The notes under the pieces are model-generated. The model saw only the letters and a list, made by a program, of their open reading frames with translations. It searched no databases and was not told where the DNA came from. A program made the position numbers and the translations under genes. A DNA stretch of 11,159 nt, taken from Chryseobacterium sp. (GTDB lineage Bacteria; Bacteroidota; Bacteroidia; Flavobacteriales; Weeksellaceae). This document shows positions 1 to 6,497 of this stretch, in pieces. Position 1 is the first letter of the stretch. Every line of letters starts with the position of its first letter. The stretch is from assembly GCA_030146295.1 (NCBI GenBank), contig JASLCD010000360.1:1-11159 (forward strand), written 5' to 3'.

Positions 1-62
1 AGCTACCCTGGAAAGGTAGTATACGGGTAACTGTATCGAGGGTTCGAATCCCTTCCTCTCTG
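1..62 (+). tRNA. tRNA-Ser (anticodon GGA), 5' part cut by window edge
   Basis: The anticodon stem CTACC/GGTAG closes a 7-base loop CTGGAAA, giving anticodon GGA, which reads serine UCC/UCU codons. It is followed by the long variable arm typical of class II tRNAs (about 22-37), a T-stem GAGGG/CCCTT around loop TTCGAAT (38-54), the 3' acceptor strand (55-61) and discriminator G62, the usual base for tRNA-Ser. The next bases are CAA, so a full CCA is not encoded. The 5' acceptor strand and D-arm lie outside the window. Confidence 0.92.
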
Positions 63-72
63 CAAAAAATAA

Positions 73-107
73 AAGTCTGTGTTCTATGAGCACAGACTTA
101 TTTTTTT
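73..107 (+). terminator. Rho-independent terminator of the tRNA-Ser transcript
   Basis: A perfect 9-bp stem, AAGTCTGTG (73-81) with CACAGACTT (91-99), encloses a 9-base loop and is followed by seven T's at 101-107. It begins 10 bases after the tRNA end. Confidence 0.88.
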
Positions 108-251
108 GGTGAAAACTTCTTACTCATGTCAGTTTTTGGCATCCATAGGTATTTATACTCAAGCTTATAATTGGTCATTTATACTATACAATATCATTTC
201 TGTTCTTCGTTACTTTGGGATACAATCTAAACAACTAAAAACCAAACCAAT

Positions 252-668
252 ATGACATCAACAAGTGTAAATGCAAATTCTTCCGGCCAGGTAGTACTTG
301 GAAACGGGGCTCAGTTTTGGGTATATCTTTCCCCACAAAATGAAACTTCTAAAATGATTTCAACATGGAGAGTGACTTTCTCACAGGGAAACTGGAGTGA
401 TACCATTTCGAGTGAAAATCCTACCAAGCAGATTCAGACTCCTAATCTTTCCGGGATTTTTGAAATCAGAGTAGAGTTATTAAGCGGATCTACCGGTACA
501 TGGCGTCAGATTCCACCTCAGCAAGGGAGTCATAATGAAATAGGCTGCAATTCCAACTGTGCTTCTATGGTAGGTATAGTTGCTGACAGCACCAATCCTC
601 CTATCGGAGCTATTAATGCCCATTTCTGGACAACATGGGATGCGATGTGTAAAGCAAGCCAAAACTAA
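252..668 (+). CDS. Unrecognised small protein, 138 aa
   Basis: I do not recognise a family. The ATG at 252 is the first in frame after an A-rich leader (aaccaaaccaat), as is common in Bacteroidota, which use Shine-Dalgarno sites little. There is no signal peptide or membrane segment, so the product should be cytosolic unless it is exported by another route. It is polar, with Ser/Thr/Asn-rich stretches and several Trp residues (23, 39, 48, 84, 126, 129). Alternating segments at 20-45 and 68-80 suggest beta strands. Three cysteines sit in the C-terminal half: a GCNSNC pair at 99 and 103, and C133 close to the C-terminus. The gene stands alone between the tRNA terminator and its own hairpin. Codon use looks ordinary for the region. 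Coding is likely; function is unknown. Confidence 0.75.
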   Translation: MTSTSVNANSSGQVVLGNGAQFWVYLSPQNETSKMISTWRVTFSQGNWSDTISSENPTKQIQTPNLSGIFEIRVELLSGSTGTWRQIPPQQGSHNEIGCNSNCASMVGIVADSTNPPIGAINAHFWTTWDAMCKASQN

Positions 669-697
669 GATCTCAATCAAACAGTTCATAAAACCTT

Positions 698-728
698 ATT
701 GCCACAGTATCCCGTATATTGTGGCAAT
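698..728 (+). terminator. Probable terminator hairpin after the 252-668 gene
   Basis: The arms at 698-710 and 716-728 pair over 13 positions with one G-T wobble (outer arm ATTGCCACA/TGTGGCAAT) around the loop CCCGT. The following bases are only moderately T-rich (TTACTG, then CCCCTTTTCATTTT), so the stem is strong but the U-tract is weak. Confidence 0.55.
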
Positions 729-812
729 TTACTGTTACCCCCTTTTCATTTTATCATTACTGATGATCTGAAAATCCTATCAGTACAACAATTTCAGTAT
801 TTCATTTTTCAC

Positions 813-820
813 TAAATTTG
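813..820 (+). promoter_or_regulatory. Bacteroidota -7 promoter element (TAAATTTG)
   Basis: This is an exact match to TAnnTTTG, placed so that transcription would begin around 826 and leave a leader of about 18 bases before the ATG at 845. No clear TTTG -33 element is visible at 17-23 bp upstream. The TTG that opens the longest reading frame (818) lies inside this element, which argues against it as the start codon. Confidence 0.55.
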
Positions 821-844
821 CTTCTGAAATTCGATTCAACTCAT

Positions 845-1579
845 ATGAATACACTAAAGACAGCATTCTCACTGTTGTTATTTTCAGCATTTTTCTTGAT
901 ACCACAATCCGCAAAAGCCAGCGCTTACTGGATGGAAATTCATGGGTCAGGAAAATTAAAAGAACCTGTAAAAGTTCAGGTTTGCTATGGTTTTATTGAT
1001 GACCTCAGTGAGCGTCACAGGACTACCGGAAAAGAGTTTCAGGAGATTAAGAACTTCCAATTTTTTATCCTGAATGCCAAAGGAGAAAAATCAAAGTTTG
1101 AATTACAAATGAAGGGAGACTATTGGGAAGGAACTTTCATTCCGGATCAGGAGGGCACCTACCGTATTTTGGGAATGAATGATCAGCAGCCTGTTCTGCT
1201 GCGTTCCAAAAATCCACAGGATAATGTACGCCCTATTGATTTTATGTGCGGAGCTTACCCCATTGGAAATACTCCGGATAAAGTGTCCCCTGCTCAGTTT
1301 ATGGATATTATCCTTCAGGAGAAGAATGGGGTATATACCGTTTTTCCCTACCGAAATATGAAGCCTGTTGAAAAAGGAACTCCGATCAGAATATTCAACC
1401 CTGAAAACTGGGAAAAGAATATTTCTGTGGATGAAAACCATCAGGCTATTTTTAAAACTACGCTTCCCGGATTATATGTAATCCGACAGGACTGGAATGA
1501 TAATACTCCGGGGACATTTCAAGGGAATGCTTATGGAAAAATTCGTTACCGTAATAATTATTGCCTCTGGATCAACTGA
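845..1579 (+). CDS. Exported DUF4198-like (NikM/CbiK-type periplasmic) protein, 244 aa
   Basis: Residues 1-25 form a classic signal peptide: Lys5, a hydrophobic run at 7-19, and a signal-peptidase I site near AKA or ASA at 23-27. The mature part has two beta-rich sections. One is at about 28-140, with EPVKVQVCYGF near the start and the strand-turn pattern WEGTFIPDQEGTYRI at 94-108. The second is a small Ig-like or regulatory-like section at about 160-244, with GTPIRIF and LPGLYVIRQDW. This arrangement resembles DUF4198, periplasmic proteins often found with metal and TonB-dependent uptake genes; the match is by eye. The ATG at 845 is preferred over the TTG at 818 because of the signal peptide and the promoter element overlapping the TTG. 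The gene is convergent with a siderophore receptor, so a role in metal uptake is an inference from context. Cysteines 47, 135 and 240 could form disulfides. Confidence 0.7.
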   Translation: MNTLKTAFSLLLFSAFFLIPQSAKASAYWMEIHGSGKLKEPVKVQVCYGFIDDLSERHRTTGKEFQEIKNFQFFILNAKGEKSKFELQMKGDYWEGTFIPDQEGTYRILGMNDQQPVLLRSKNPQDNVRPIDFMCGAYPIGNTPDKVSPAQFMDIILQEKNGVYTVFPYRNMKPVEKGTPIRIFNPENWEKNISVDENHQAIFKTTLPGLYVIRQDWNDNTPGTFQGNAYGKIRYRNNYCLWIN

Positions 1580-1599
1580 TTCTTTTGATTATAAAAAAT

Positions 1600-1627
1600 A
1601 AAAAGCCCGGACAAATCCGGGCTTTTT
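1600..1627. terminator. Bidirectional terminator between convergent genes
   Basis: A perfect 12-bp stem runs from AAAAAGCCCGGA (1600-1611) to TCCGGGCTTTTT (1616-1627) with loop CAAA. It has a T-run on the plus strand, and the A-run before the stem supplies the T-run on the minus strand. It lies 20 bases after the DUF4198-like gene and 19 bases beyond the receptor stop, so it serves both. Confidence 0.93.
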
Positions 1628-1646
1628 CAATTAATATACTCTTATG

Positions 1647-4115
1647 TTAAAACTTCAGAGAAACGCTTCCAAGAAAACGGGATGGAGCCTGTGGTGTCAA
1701 ACGTACAGACCATGCTTTTTCATTGGTAATATTATCGAATTTCAATCCTACTCTGTATTTTGGCTGATCGTAGAAAATCCCTAAATCAAACATTTTGTAA
1801 GATGGAATGATCACTTTAGCTGTTTGGGTATTGGTCTGATAGGAAGATGATCCCATATTTCCGCCACCTCCTATTCCCAGGCCTTTTAATTTTCCTTCAG
1901 GGATACGGTAGCTGATCCAGAAGTTGAACATATTAGCAGGGCCGGACAATGCGGGTCTTAAACCATTAACCGTAGGATTGGCATTGGTATATTTACTGTC
2001 ATTATAGGCATATCCCGCAACAACATTGAATCCGTCAAACGGATTGGCTGTCAGTTCTGCTTCAATTCCTTTGCTTAATTGTGTTCCATCCTGTATTGAA
2101 TAGTTGATATCATCAGGATTGGTTCTTAAAATATTATCCACACGGATATTGTAGTAGCTTACTGTTCCGACAAGTTTGTGGTTGAAAATATCTGCTTTTA
2201 CCCCGAACTCCATCTGATTGGCATATTCCGGTTTGAAAGCATTGCCATTGATATCTACCCCACTTACATTATTGAACCCATTCATATAGTTTCCAAACAG
2301 GGAAAGCTTGTTCTTCAATACTTCGTAAACGACTCCCATTTTAGGTGAAAAAGCAGTCTGTCCATAGGGGCCCGTCTGGACTCCACTGTTGCTTAAACCT
2401 CCTTTAATTTCTCCTGTGGTAATATCATATACTCCTTTAAACTGAAAACGGTCGACTCTTAAACTGGCCATTACCATAAGCTGGTCTGTGACATTAAAAA
2501 CATCAGAAACATAAGCCGCATAGGTATTGTCACTGTTATTTTCTCTTCTGAAAGCAGAAGTAGCGGTAAGAGCATCAATGGTATTGCTGTTAACTCTGAA
2601 ATCTGCCGAAGGATGCACAAAATTGAATACTTTAGTGTTGGTATGGTAACGGTCAAAGTGATTGGAGTTGTTATAAAAATCCAATCCAACAACCATCCTG
2701 TTTCTGAAGCGTCCGATACGGAAATCTCCAATGAAATTCTGCTGGATATTGGTTGCAATAAACGAAGTAGTTCCTACCATAACCTGGGCACTTGCTGTAG
2801 AATCTGTCTTACCGTTGATGGCAGAAATATACCCGTTGATGGTAGACCTTGCACGGGATAATATTGTTTGAGAGGTCCAGTTTTCTGAAACTTTATAATT
2901 CAGCTGGGCAAAGATATTCAACACCTGTGTTTCATAAGCCAGATCATCACTCAGGAAGTTTTTATAATAAGGGAACTTCATATCTGCAATAGACTGGGTT
3001 TTGTTGCTCCCTGTATAAGGGTTAAAACGAACAACCGATGTACCTTTTGCCTGATTAAATTCCACATCCAAAAGCAGCGACATACGGTCATTGATCTGAT
3101 AAGAAAAGCTGGGAGCAATGGCTAAAGAGTTTGTAAATCCTATATCCTGAAAACTCTTTTCAGTAGTTCCTGCCGCATTAAGACGGAAAAGAGCGGTTCT
3201 GTCTTTGTTCACTGGTGTATTTACATCTACCGTCAATCGGTTGTAATTCCAGCTTCCTCCTACATATCCCACTTCACCGCCAAAATCATTGTAAGGTTTT
3301 TTTGTGACTCTGTTGTATACTCCTCCATAACTGCTGGCGACACTTTTCCCGAATAAAGTCGCTGAAGGGCCTTTAATAGCTTCTATACGTTCAAGGTTTA
3401 CGGGATCAATGACTGAAAATGCAGCTCCTGCTACTCCGTTTCTTGCATTAGGTTCTGTCTCGAATCCTCTTGAGCGGAATGTCACTCTTCCCTGATTCGC
3501 AATCATAGGAACTCCGGCTCCCGGCACGTTTTTAGAAATGCTTCCCAGGTCTACAGCAACCTGTTCCTGAAACAATTCCTTGGTAACTGTATTATATACT
3601 TGTGGATTTTCTAAATTTTTCAGGGGTAATCTTGCTACAAATCCGCTTTCTTTTTTCGAAAAACGGTTGGTATTTTTCATAATAACGACTTCCTGTATTG
3701 CCTGGATGTTTTCTTTTGTCAGCTGATAATCCAGGGTTGTTGTTTCACCAGCTTTTACTTCCACGGGAAGGCGTACTTCTTTAGTTCCCAGAATCTGTAA
3801 TTTTATGGTGTATGAACCTCCGTTCAGGTTTACGAAATGATAGTTTCCTTCATCATCAGTAAGAGTCTGGCGGTTGTTTTCCAGGATGGAGACCGATATT
3901 GCCCTCAGAGGCTGTCCGTCCACCATATTCACTTTCCCGGTAATACCACCCTGAATATCTTGGGCATGTATTGTGGTTAAACCGATCAGAGAGAATAAGA
4001 AAATAAGAAATGGTTTAGACCATTGTATTTTTTTTGTTGAAACTTCATTCTGCTTAGTTCCCATAGAATGAGTCATATGCCTCTCAAGAAGCATACATTC
4101 ATTAGATTGTATCAT
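1647..4115 (-). CDS. TonB-dependent siderophore receptor, 822 aa
   Basis: This is an outer-membrane, TonB/ExbBD-energised receptor, probably for a ferric siderophore. In order: an export signal with hydrophobic core at about 35-47 and cleavage near HAQ (50-52); a carboxypeptidase-regulatory-like beta domain at about 55-132 (ITGKV, TDDEGNYHF, GSYTIKL), typical of Bacteroidota; a possible TonB-box-like segment near 141-146 (QEVVIM); a plug at about 165-272 with QGRVTFRSRGFE and IEAIKGPSATLFGK, the hallmark of siderophore receptors; then a beta-barrel to the terminal Phe822. Length suits the FhuE/FpvA-like group. The ATG at 4115 is the longest in-frame start and leaves a leader of about 33 bases from the proposed promoter. 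ATGs at 4076 (after GAGAGG) and 4064 would give a more usual signal-peptide length and cannot be excluded. A 23-bp palindrome over the predicted transcription start suggests repression, perhaps by iron. The substrate cannot be read from the sequence. Confidence 0.93.
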   Translation of the reverse strand: MIQSNECMLLERHMTHSMGTKQNEVSTKKIQWSKPFLIFLFSLIGLTTIHAQDIQGGITGKVNMVDGQPLRAISVSILENNRQTLTDDEGNYHFVNLNGGSYTIKLQILGTKEVRLPVEVKAGETTTLDYQLTKENIQAIQEVVIMKNTNRFSKKESGFVARLPLKNLENPQVYNTVTKELFQEQVAVDLGSISKNVPGAGVPMIANQGRVTFRSRGFETEPNARNGVAGAAFSVIDPVNLERIEAIKGPSATLFGKSVASSYGGVYNRVTKKPYNDFGGEVGYVGGSWNYNRLTVDVNTPVNKDRTALFRLNAAGTTEKSFQDIGFTNSLAIAPSFSYQINDRMSLLLDVEFNQAKGTSVVRFNPYTGSNKTQSIADMKFPYYKNFLSDDLAYETQVLNIFAQLNYKVSENWTSQTILSRARSTINGYISAINGKTDSTASAQVMVGTTSFIATNIQQNFIGDFRIGRFRNRMVVGLDFYNNSNHFDRYHTNTKVFNFVHPSADFRVNSNTIDALTATSAFRRENNSDNTYAAYVSDVFNVTDQLMVMASLRVDRFQFKGVYDITTGEIKGGLSNSGVQTGPYGQTAFSPKMGVVYEVLKNKLSLFGNYMNGFNNVSGVDINGNAFKPEYANQMEFGVKADIFNHKLVGTVSYYNIRVDNILRTNPDDINYSIQDGTQLSKGIEAELTANPFDGFNVVAGYAYNDSKYTNANPTVNGLRPALSGPANMFNFWISYRIPEGKLKGLGIGGGGNMGSSSYQTNTQTAKVIIPSYKMFDLGIFYDQPKYRVGLKFDNITNEKAWSVRLTPQAPSRFLGSVSLKF

Positions 4116-4126
4116 TTTTTTCAGCC

Positions 4127-4149
4127 TTATTTAAAATAATTATAAATAA
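4127..4149. promoter_or_regulatory. 23-bp near-perfect palindrome, candidate operator of the receptor gene
   Basis: The outer arms TTATTTA and TAAATAA match exactly. Around the centre only the position 8/16 pair fails, so 20 of 22 arm positions are symmetric. It lies between the receptor ATG (4115) and the -7 element (4155-4162), over the predicted transcription start near 4148, where a bound repressor would block initiation. A Fur-family or other metal regulator would fit the gene, but the site is purely A/T and I know no established Chryseobacterium consensus to compare it with. Confidence 0.45.
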
Positions 4150-4154
4150 AGGTG

Positions 4155-4185
4155 CAAAATAACGGAATAGCGAGCTCTCTCACAA
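4155..4185 (-). promoter_or_regulatory. Probable promoter of the TonB-dependent receptor gene
   Basis: On the minus strand, TTG (4185-4183) is followed after 20 bp by TTATTTTG (4162-4155), one mismatch from the Bacteroidota -7 element TAnnTTTG. The spacing fits the 17-23 bp usual for this class. The predicted start near 4148 leaves about 33 bases to the ATG at 4115. Confidence 0.45.
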
Positions 4186-4315
4186 TATTAATTTAAACTA
4201 TTCTAAATAAATTTAAATCACATCATCACTACACAGAAAATTAAACATAGCAAAATAGTTCTATAAACTCGACAGTATCGGCAATTGAGCATTAACTCAT
4301 GCATGCTGAATTGAA

Positions 4316-4346
4316 TTTTCCACAAGTTATCCACAAGTTACCAACA
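4316..4346 (+). other. Three DnaA-box-like 9-mers at exact 11-bp intervals
   Basis: TTTTCCACA (4316-4324), TTATCCACA (4327-4335) and TTACCAACA (4338-4346) lie head to tail, separated each time by AG. The second is the canonical high-affinity DnaA box and the first fits TTWTNCACA; the third is degenerate. The 2-bp gap and same orientation are the arrangement known from the DnaA-oligomer arrays of E. coli oriC. The flanks are A/T-rich (for example 4348-4372) and the site is in the longest non-coding gap of the window's first half. It could be a replication origin, a DnaA-titrating or regulatory site, or a chance tandem duplication. No dnaA or dnaN is in the window. Confidence 0.6.
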
Positions 4347-4457
4347 ATTGATTTTACTTAAAAAATTAGCAGATGTTTCAAAAAGGGCTTTTGTGTTCCT
4401 AAATCTATCCTAAATCAAGTATTTATTTTGTCTTGTTTTTAAACAGTAATAACAGTT

Positions 4458-4495
4458 TTTGAATAAACAGACTATGAACAAAGCTTCTAATTTTG
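4458..4495 (+). promoter_or_regulatory. Probable promoter of the DUF2490-like gene
   Basis: TAATTTTG at 4488-4495 matches TAnnTTTG exactly. A TTTG lies at 4458-4461, but the 26-bp gap is longer than the usual 17-23, so only the -7 part is well supported. The predicted start near 4502 lies downstream of the TTG (4459) and ATG (4474) that could open the longest frame, favouring translation from 4588 or 4591. Confidence 0.42.
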
Positions 4496-4587
4496 AGATC
4501 CTGAAGTATTCTCTCTGCGTATCAACGGTATTCTTACCCATTTCATGGTGTCGCAGTCCTTTAACATTAATAATAAATCAGCTATCC

Positions 4588-5391
4588 ATGATGTTGAGTA
4601 TAAAGAAATTTTTTGCGGGATTATTTTTATTGTGCTGTATAAGTTCAACTTTAAAAGCGCAGATCAGCCCACCCGGACTGGGAGATGCTAATAATGCATT
4701 CTGGTCAGCTTTTGGAGTCAAGCGACAACTTGATTCTTTGGGAAAGAAACAGGCGTTGAGCTATATTGCCATTGGCCGGAAAAGCAGTCCGGACGATCAT
4801 AATTTATTTTCAAAACAGGCGATTCTCGTTTTAAATCACGAAGTATATCATTCTTTCGCCGCCCACCAGCAATACAGCTATGCAATCAGCTACCGCCGGC
4901 AGCCTCAGTATGAAAGCACAGCTCCTTATGATAAGGAAAATACGGAACAGGAATTCAGAATATATGGAAGATATGCCTATAGTTTTGATCTTGGCAGAAA
5001 ATGGAAGCTGAAGAACACGGTACGACAGGAATTCAGAAAGTTTTTTGATGCAGGTTTCCACAAAGTAGAGGAAGATTTTCAGTTAAGAACGCGCATTAAA
5101 AGTCAGCTGACCTATAATTTATCTTCTAAAAACAATCAAAAACTAGCGATAAGTGCAGAAGCGTTGTTTTCCATAAGTCATCTCAACGAACCGGATCCGC
5201 AATGGAGTTCGTTCGGATATCGTGAGATGCGCATTGCAGCTTACTATATGTTTACCATCCCCAATTCTCCTTTTACAGTAGATGTAGGGTATATGGATGA
5301 TCTGATCAGGGACAGCCGAAGCATTCATCATGGAGGGGTTCATTACCTAGCTGCAGATGTAGTATGGAATATTCCTTACAGAAAGCGGTAA
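4588..5391 (+). CDS. DUF2490-like outer-membrane beta-barrel protein, 267 aa
   Basis: Starting at the double ATG (4588/4591), residues 1-24 are a clean signal peptide: two Lys at 6-7, hydrophobic FFAGLFLLCC, and cleavage after LKA before Gln25. The mature protein begins with a Gly/Pro segment and an FWSAFGVKRQL strand near 38-48. It continues as alternating aromatic/polar strands (YSYAISYRRQ, FRIYGRYAYSFDL, WKLKNTVRQEFRKFF, RIKSQLTYNL) characteristic of small barrels. It ends with a strand VHYLAADVVWNIPY and a basic RKR. This resembles DUF2490, whose function is not established. The frame stays open upstream to a TTG at 4459, but that would place about 43 residues before the signal peptide, and a -7 element sits inside that stretch. 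The receptor is divergent across the 4116-4587 gap. Confidence 0.78.
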   Translation: MMLSIKKFFAGLFLLCCISSTLKAQISPPGLGDANNAFWSAFGVKRQLDSLGKKQALSYIAIGRKSSPDDHNLFSKQAILVLNHEVYHSFAAHQQYSYAISYRRQPQYESTAPYDKENTEQEFRIYGRYAYSFDLGRKWKLKNTVRQEFRKFFDAGFHKVEEDFQLRTRIKSQLTYNLSSKNNQKLAISAEALFSISHLNEPDPQWSSFGYREMRIAAYYMFTIPNSPFTVDVGYMDDLIRDSRSIHHGGVHYLAADVVWNIPYRKR

Positions 5392-5416
5392 AAAATGACT
5401 TTTTATCTTTATATAC

Positions 5417-5447
5417 AAAATCCCAATCATCACTGACTGGGATTTTT
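5417..5447. terminator. Terminator between convergent genes
   Basis: The stem pairs 5417-5429 with 5434-5446 (AAAATCCCA and TGGGATTTT, then TCA/TGA after one mismatch), with loop TCAC and a T-run through 5447. On the minus strand it gives TTTTG, so it may also stop the gene ending at 5504. It lies 26 bases after the DUF2490-like stop. Confidence 0.85.
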
Positions 5448-5503
5448 GTTTGAAAACATAAGTTTTCCGCAATATAATTAAGTATGAATGTTTGGTGTAA
5501 AAT

Positions 5504-6196
5504 TTAATTGCATAATGTCAGAAACTGGCGGCTCATCTGAACATTGAATTTCGCCTCTGCTTTTGATCGCATATAAATGGTATTTTTAAAAGCATGTACT
5601 GTTTTAAGTTTCTGATCTATAAATTCCGCAATCTGTACAACCGAGAAAATAAAATCTCTGTATACAGCCATATTGACGGTGTGTCCATAGTACGGAAGAT
5701 AAGCTTTTAAGAAGGGAATTGTTTTCTGATGGCGATTATAACTGATGCAATATCCTATTCCTTCTACTGAAGTAATAATTGTATAGTTATTGATATAATC
5801 CTGAATATTTCTACTGCCATCCAAAGCGTTGGCATTGTTTGAACAAAACTTATTAATCTTATCCAGAATATGCTGGGCATATTCCATCATCGAAATATTT
5901 TTGAATTCAAAAACCTGGTTCATCCCATTGGCTTTCGATGATCCGTTTTCATCTATACAGAAAGAAATTCCGATTTTTTCATGATAAGGAAAAAAGCAGT
6001 CTTTGACTTCAATGGCAGCATCCGGCTTTAGCTGGTCATCCGTAAAATTATAATAAACATACGGACTGTAAAGATCTGCAAGAGCCTTCAGGTAATCTGT
6101 TTCGCTGGTATTATGATATTCTTCAAACCATTTTTCAAGGTTATCGTAATATTTACTTTCAAAGTCGTTAAAGTTTAAGTAAAATGGCAATTCCAT
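5504..6196 (-). CDS. Unrecognised soluble protein, 230 aa
   Basis: I do not recognise the family. The frame is open back to a TTG at 6220, but that TTG lies inside a perfect -7 element (6218-6225), so the ATG at 6196 is taken as start. There is no signal peptide or transmembrane segment. The protein is rich in aromatic residues, especially Tyr. It begins MELPFYLNFNDFESKYYDNL and continues with acidic, probably helical N-terminal sequence; a mixed middle contains VEGIGYCISYN; the C-terminal part is basic (KLKTVHAFKNTIYMRSKAEAK). Cysteines occur but form no metal-binding pattern. It is a single-gene unit: convergent with the DUF2490-like gene and separated from the peptidase gene by a repeat-containing gap. 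A lineage-specific protein is likely. Confidence 0.75.
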   Translation of the reverse strand: MELPFYLNFNDFESKYYDNLEKWFEEYHNTSETDYLKALADLYSPYVYYNFTDDQLKPDAAIEVKDCFFPYHEKIGISFCIDENGSSKANGMNQVFEFKNISMMEYAQHILDKINKFCSNNANALDGSRNIQDYINNYTIITSVEGIGYCISYNRHQKTIPFLKAYLPYYGHTVNMAVYRDFIFSVVQIAEFIDQKLKTVHAFKNTIYMRSKAEAKFNVQMSRQFLTLCN

Positions 6197-6217
6197 AGCT
6201 CTGTAATTTTGATATGA

Positions 6218-6225
6218 CAAAGCTA
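6218..6225 (-). promoter_or_regulatory. Bacteroidota -7 element (TAGCTTTG) for the 230-aa gene
   Basis: Exact match to TAnnTTTG on the minus strand. The predicted transcription start near 6212 leaves about 16 bases before the ATG at 6196. A TTTTG at 6244-6240 is the only -33-like sequence, and its 14-bp gap is too short for the usual pattern. Confidence 0.5.
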
Positions 6226-6323
6226 TATCCGTAATGCGACAAAACTTGACGTAATATATTTTTTGTAAAAATATTTTTGATCAATGGTCCATTTTTGCTT
6301 CGCAAAATCAATAGTAAATATGA

Positions 6324-6456
6324 TTTTAACGCTAAGGCTCACAAGGTCTATGAATAGATAAAGCTTATTGGCTCTCAAAGACATTTCATTACCTATTGCT
6401 AAATGAAAGGTCTAAACAATAAGATAGTATAGAAAACTTCGCGAACTCTGCGTTTC
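6324..6456. repeat. Degenerate interspersed repeat with imperfect inverted ends
   Basis: The left end, TTTTAACGCTAAGGCTC (from 6324), and the right end, CTTCGCGAACTCTGCGTTT (from 6438), are imperfect inverted copies built on AACGC..AAGG / ..GCGTT. An inner GGCTCTCAAAG block near 6371-6381 repeats part of the left end. The same motifs, better preserved, occur at 8946-9028. No ORF is present. This gap (6221-6497) otherwise holds only the -7 element at 6218-6225 and a small TTTTGC/GCAAAA hairpin at 6293-6307. It looks like a decayed non-autonomous (MITE- or REP-like) element. Confidence 0.5.
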
Positions 6457-6497
6457 ATAATATGCATTATCCCATGATCACGAATCGTGTACCCGAA

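Noticed and set aside
210..217. TTACTTTG as a promoter for the 252-668 gene
   Set aside because: It differs from TAnnTTTG, and no TTG lies at a suitable distance upstream; too weak to list.
2134..2142. Another perfect TTATCCACA DnaA box
   Set aside because: A single copy inside the receptor coding sequence with no neighbouring boxes; chance occurrence is the simplest explanation.
6293..6307. TTTTGC/GCAAAA hairpin as terminator of the M20 peptidase
   Set aside because: Only a 6-bp stem with a 3-base loop, about 190 bases beyond the stop codon and with no proper T-run on the minus strand.
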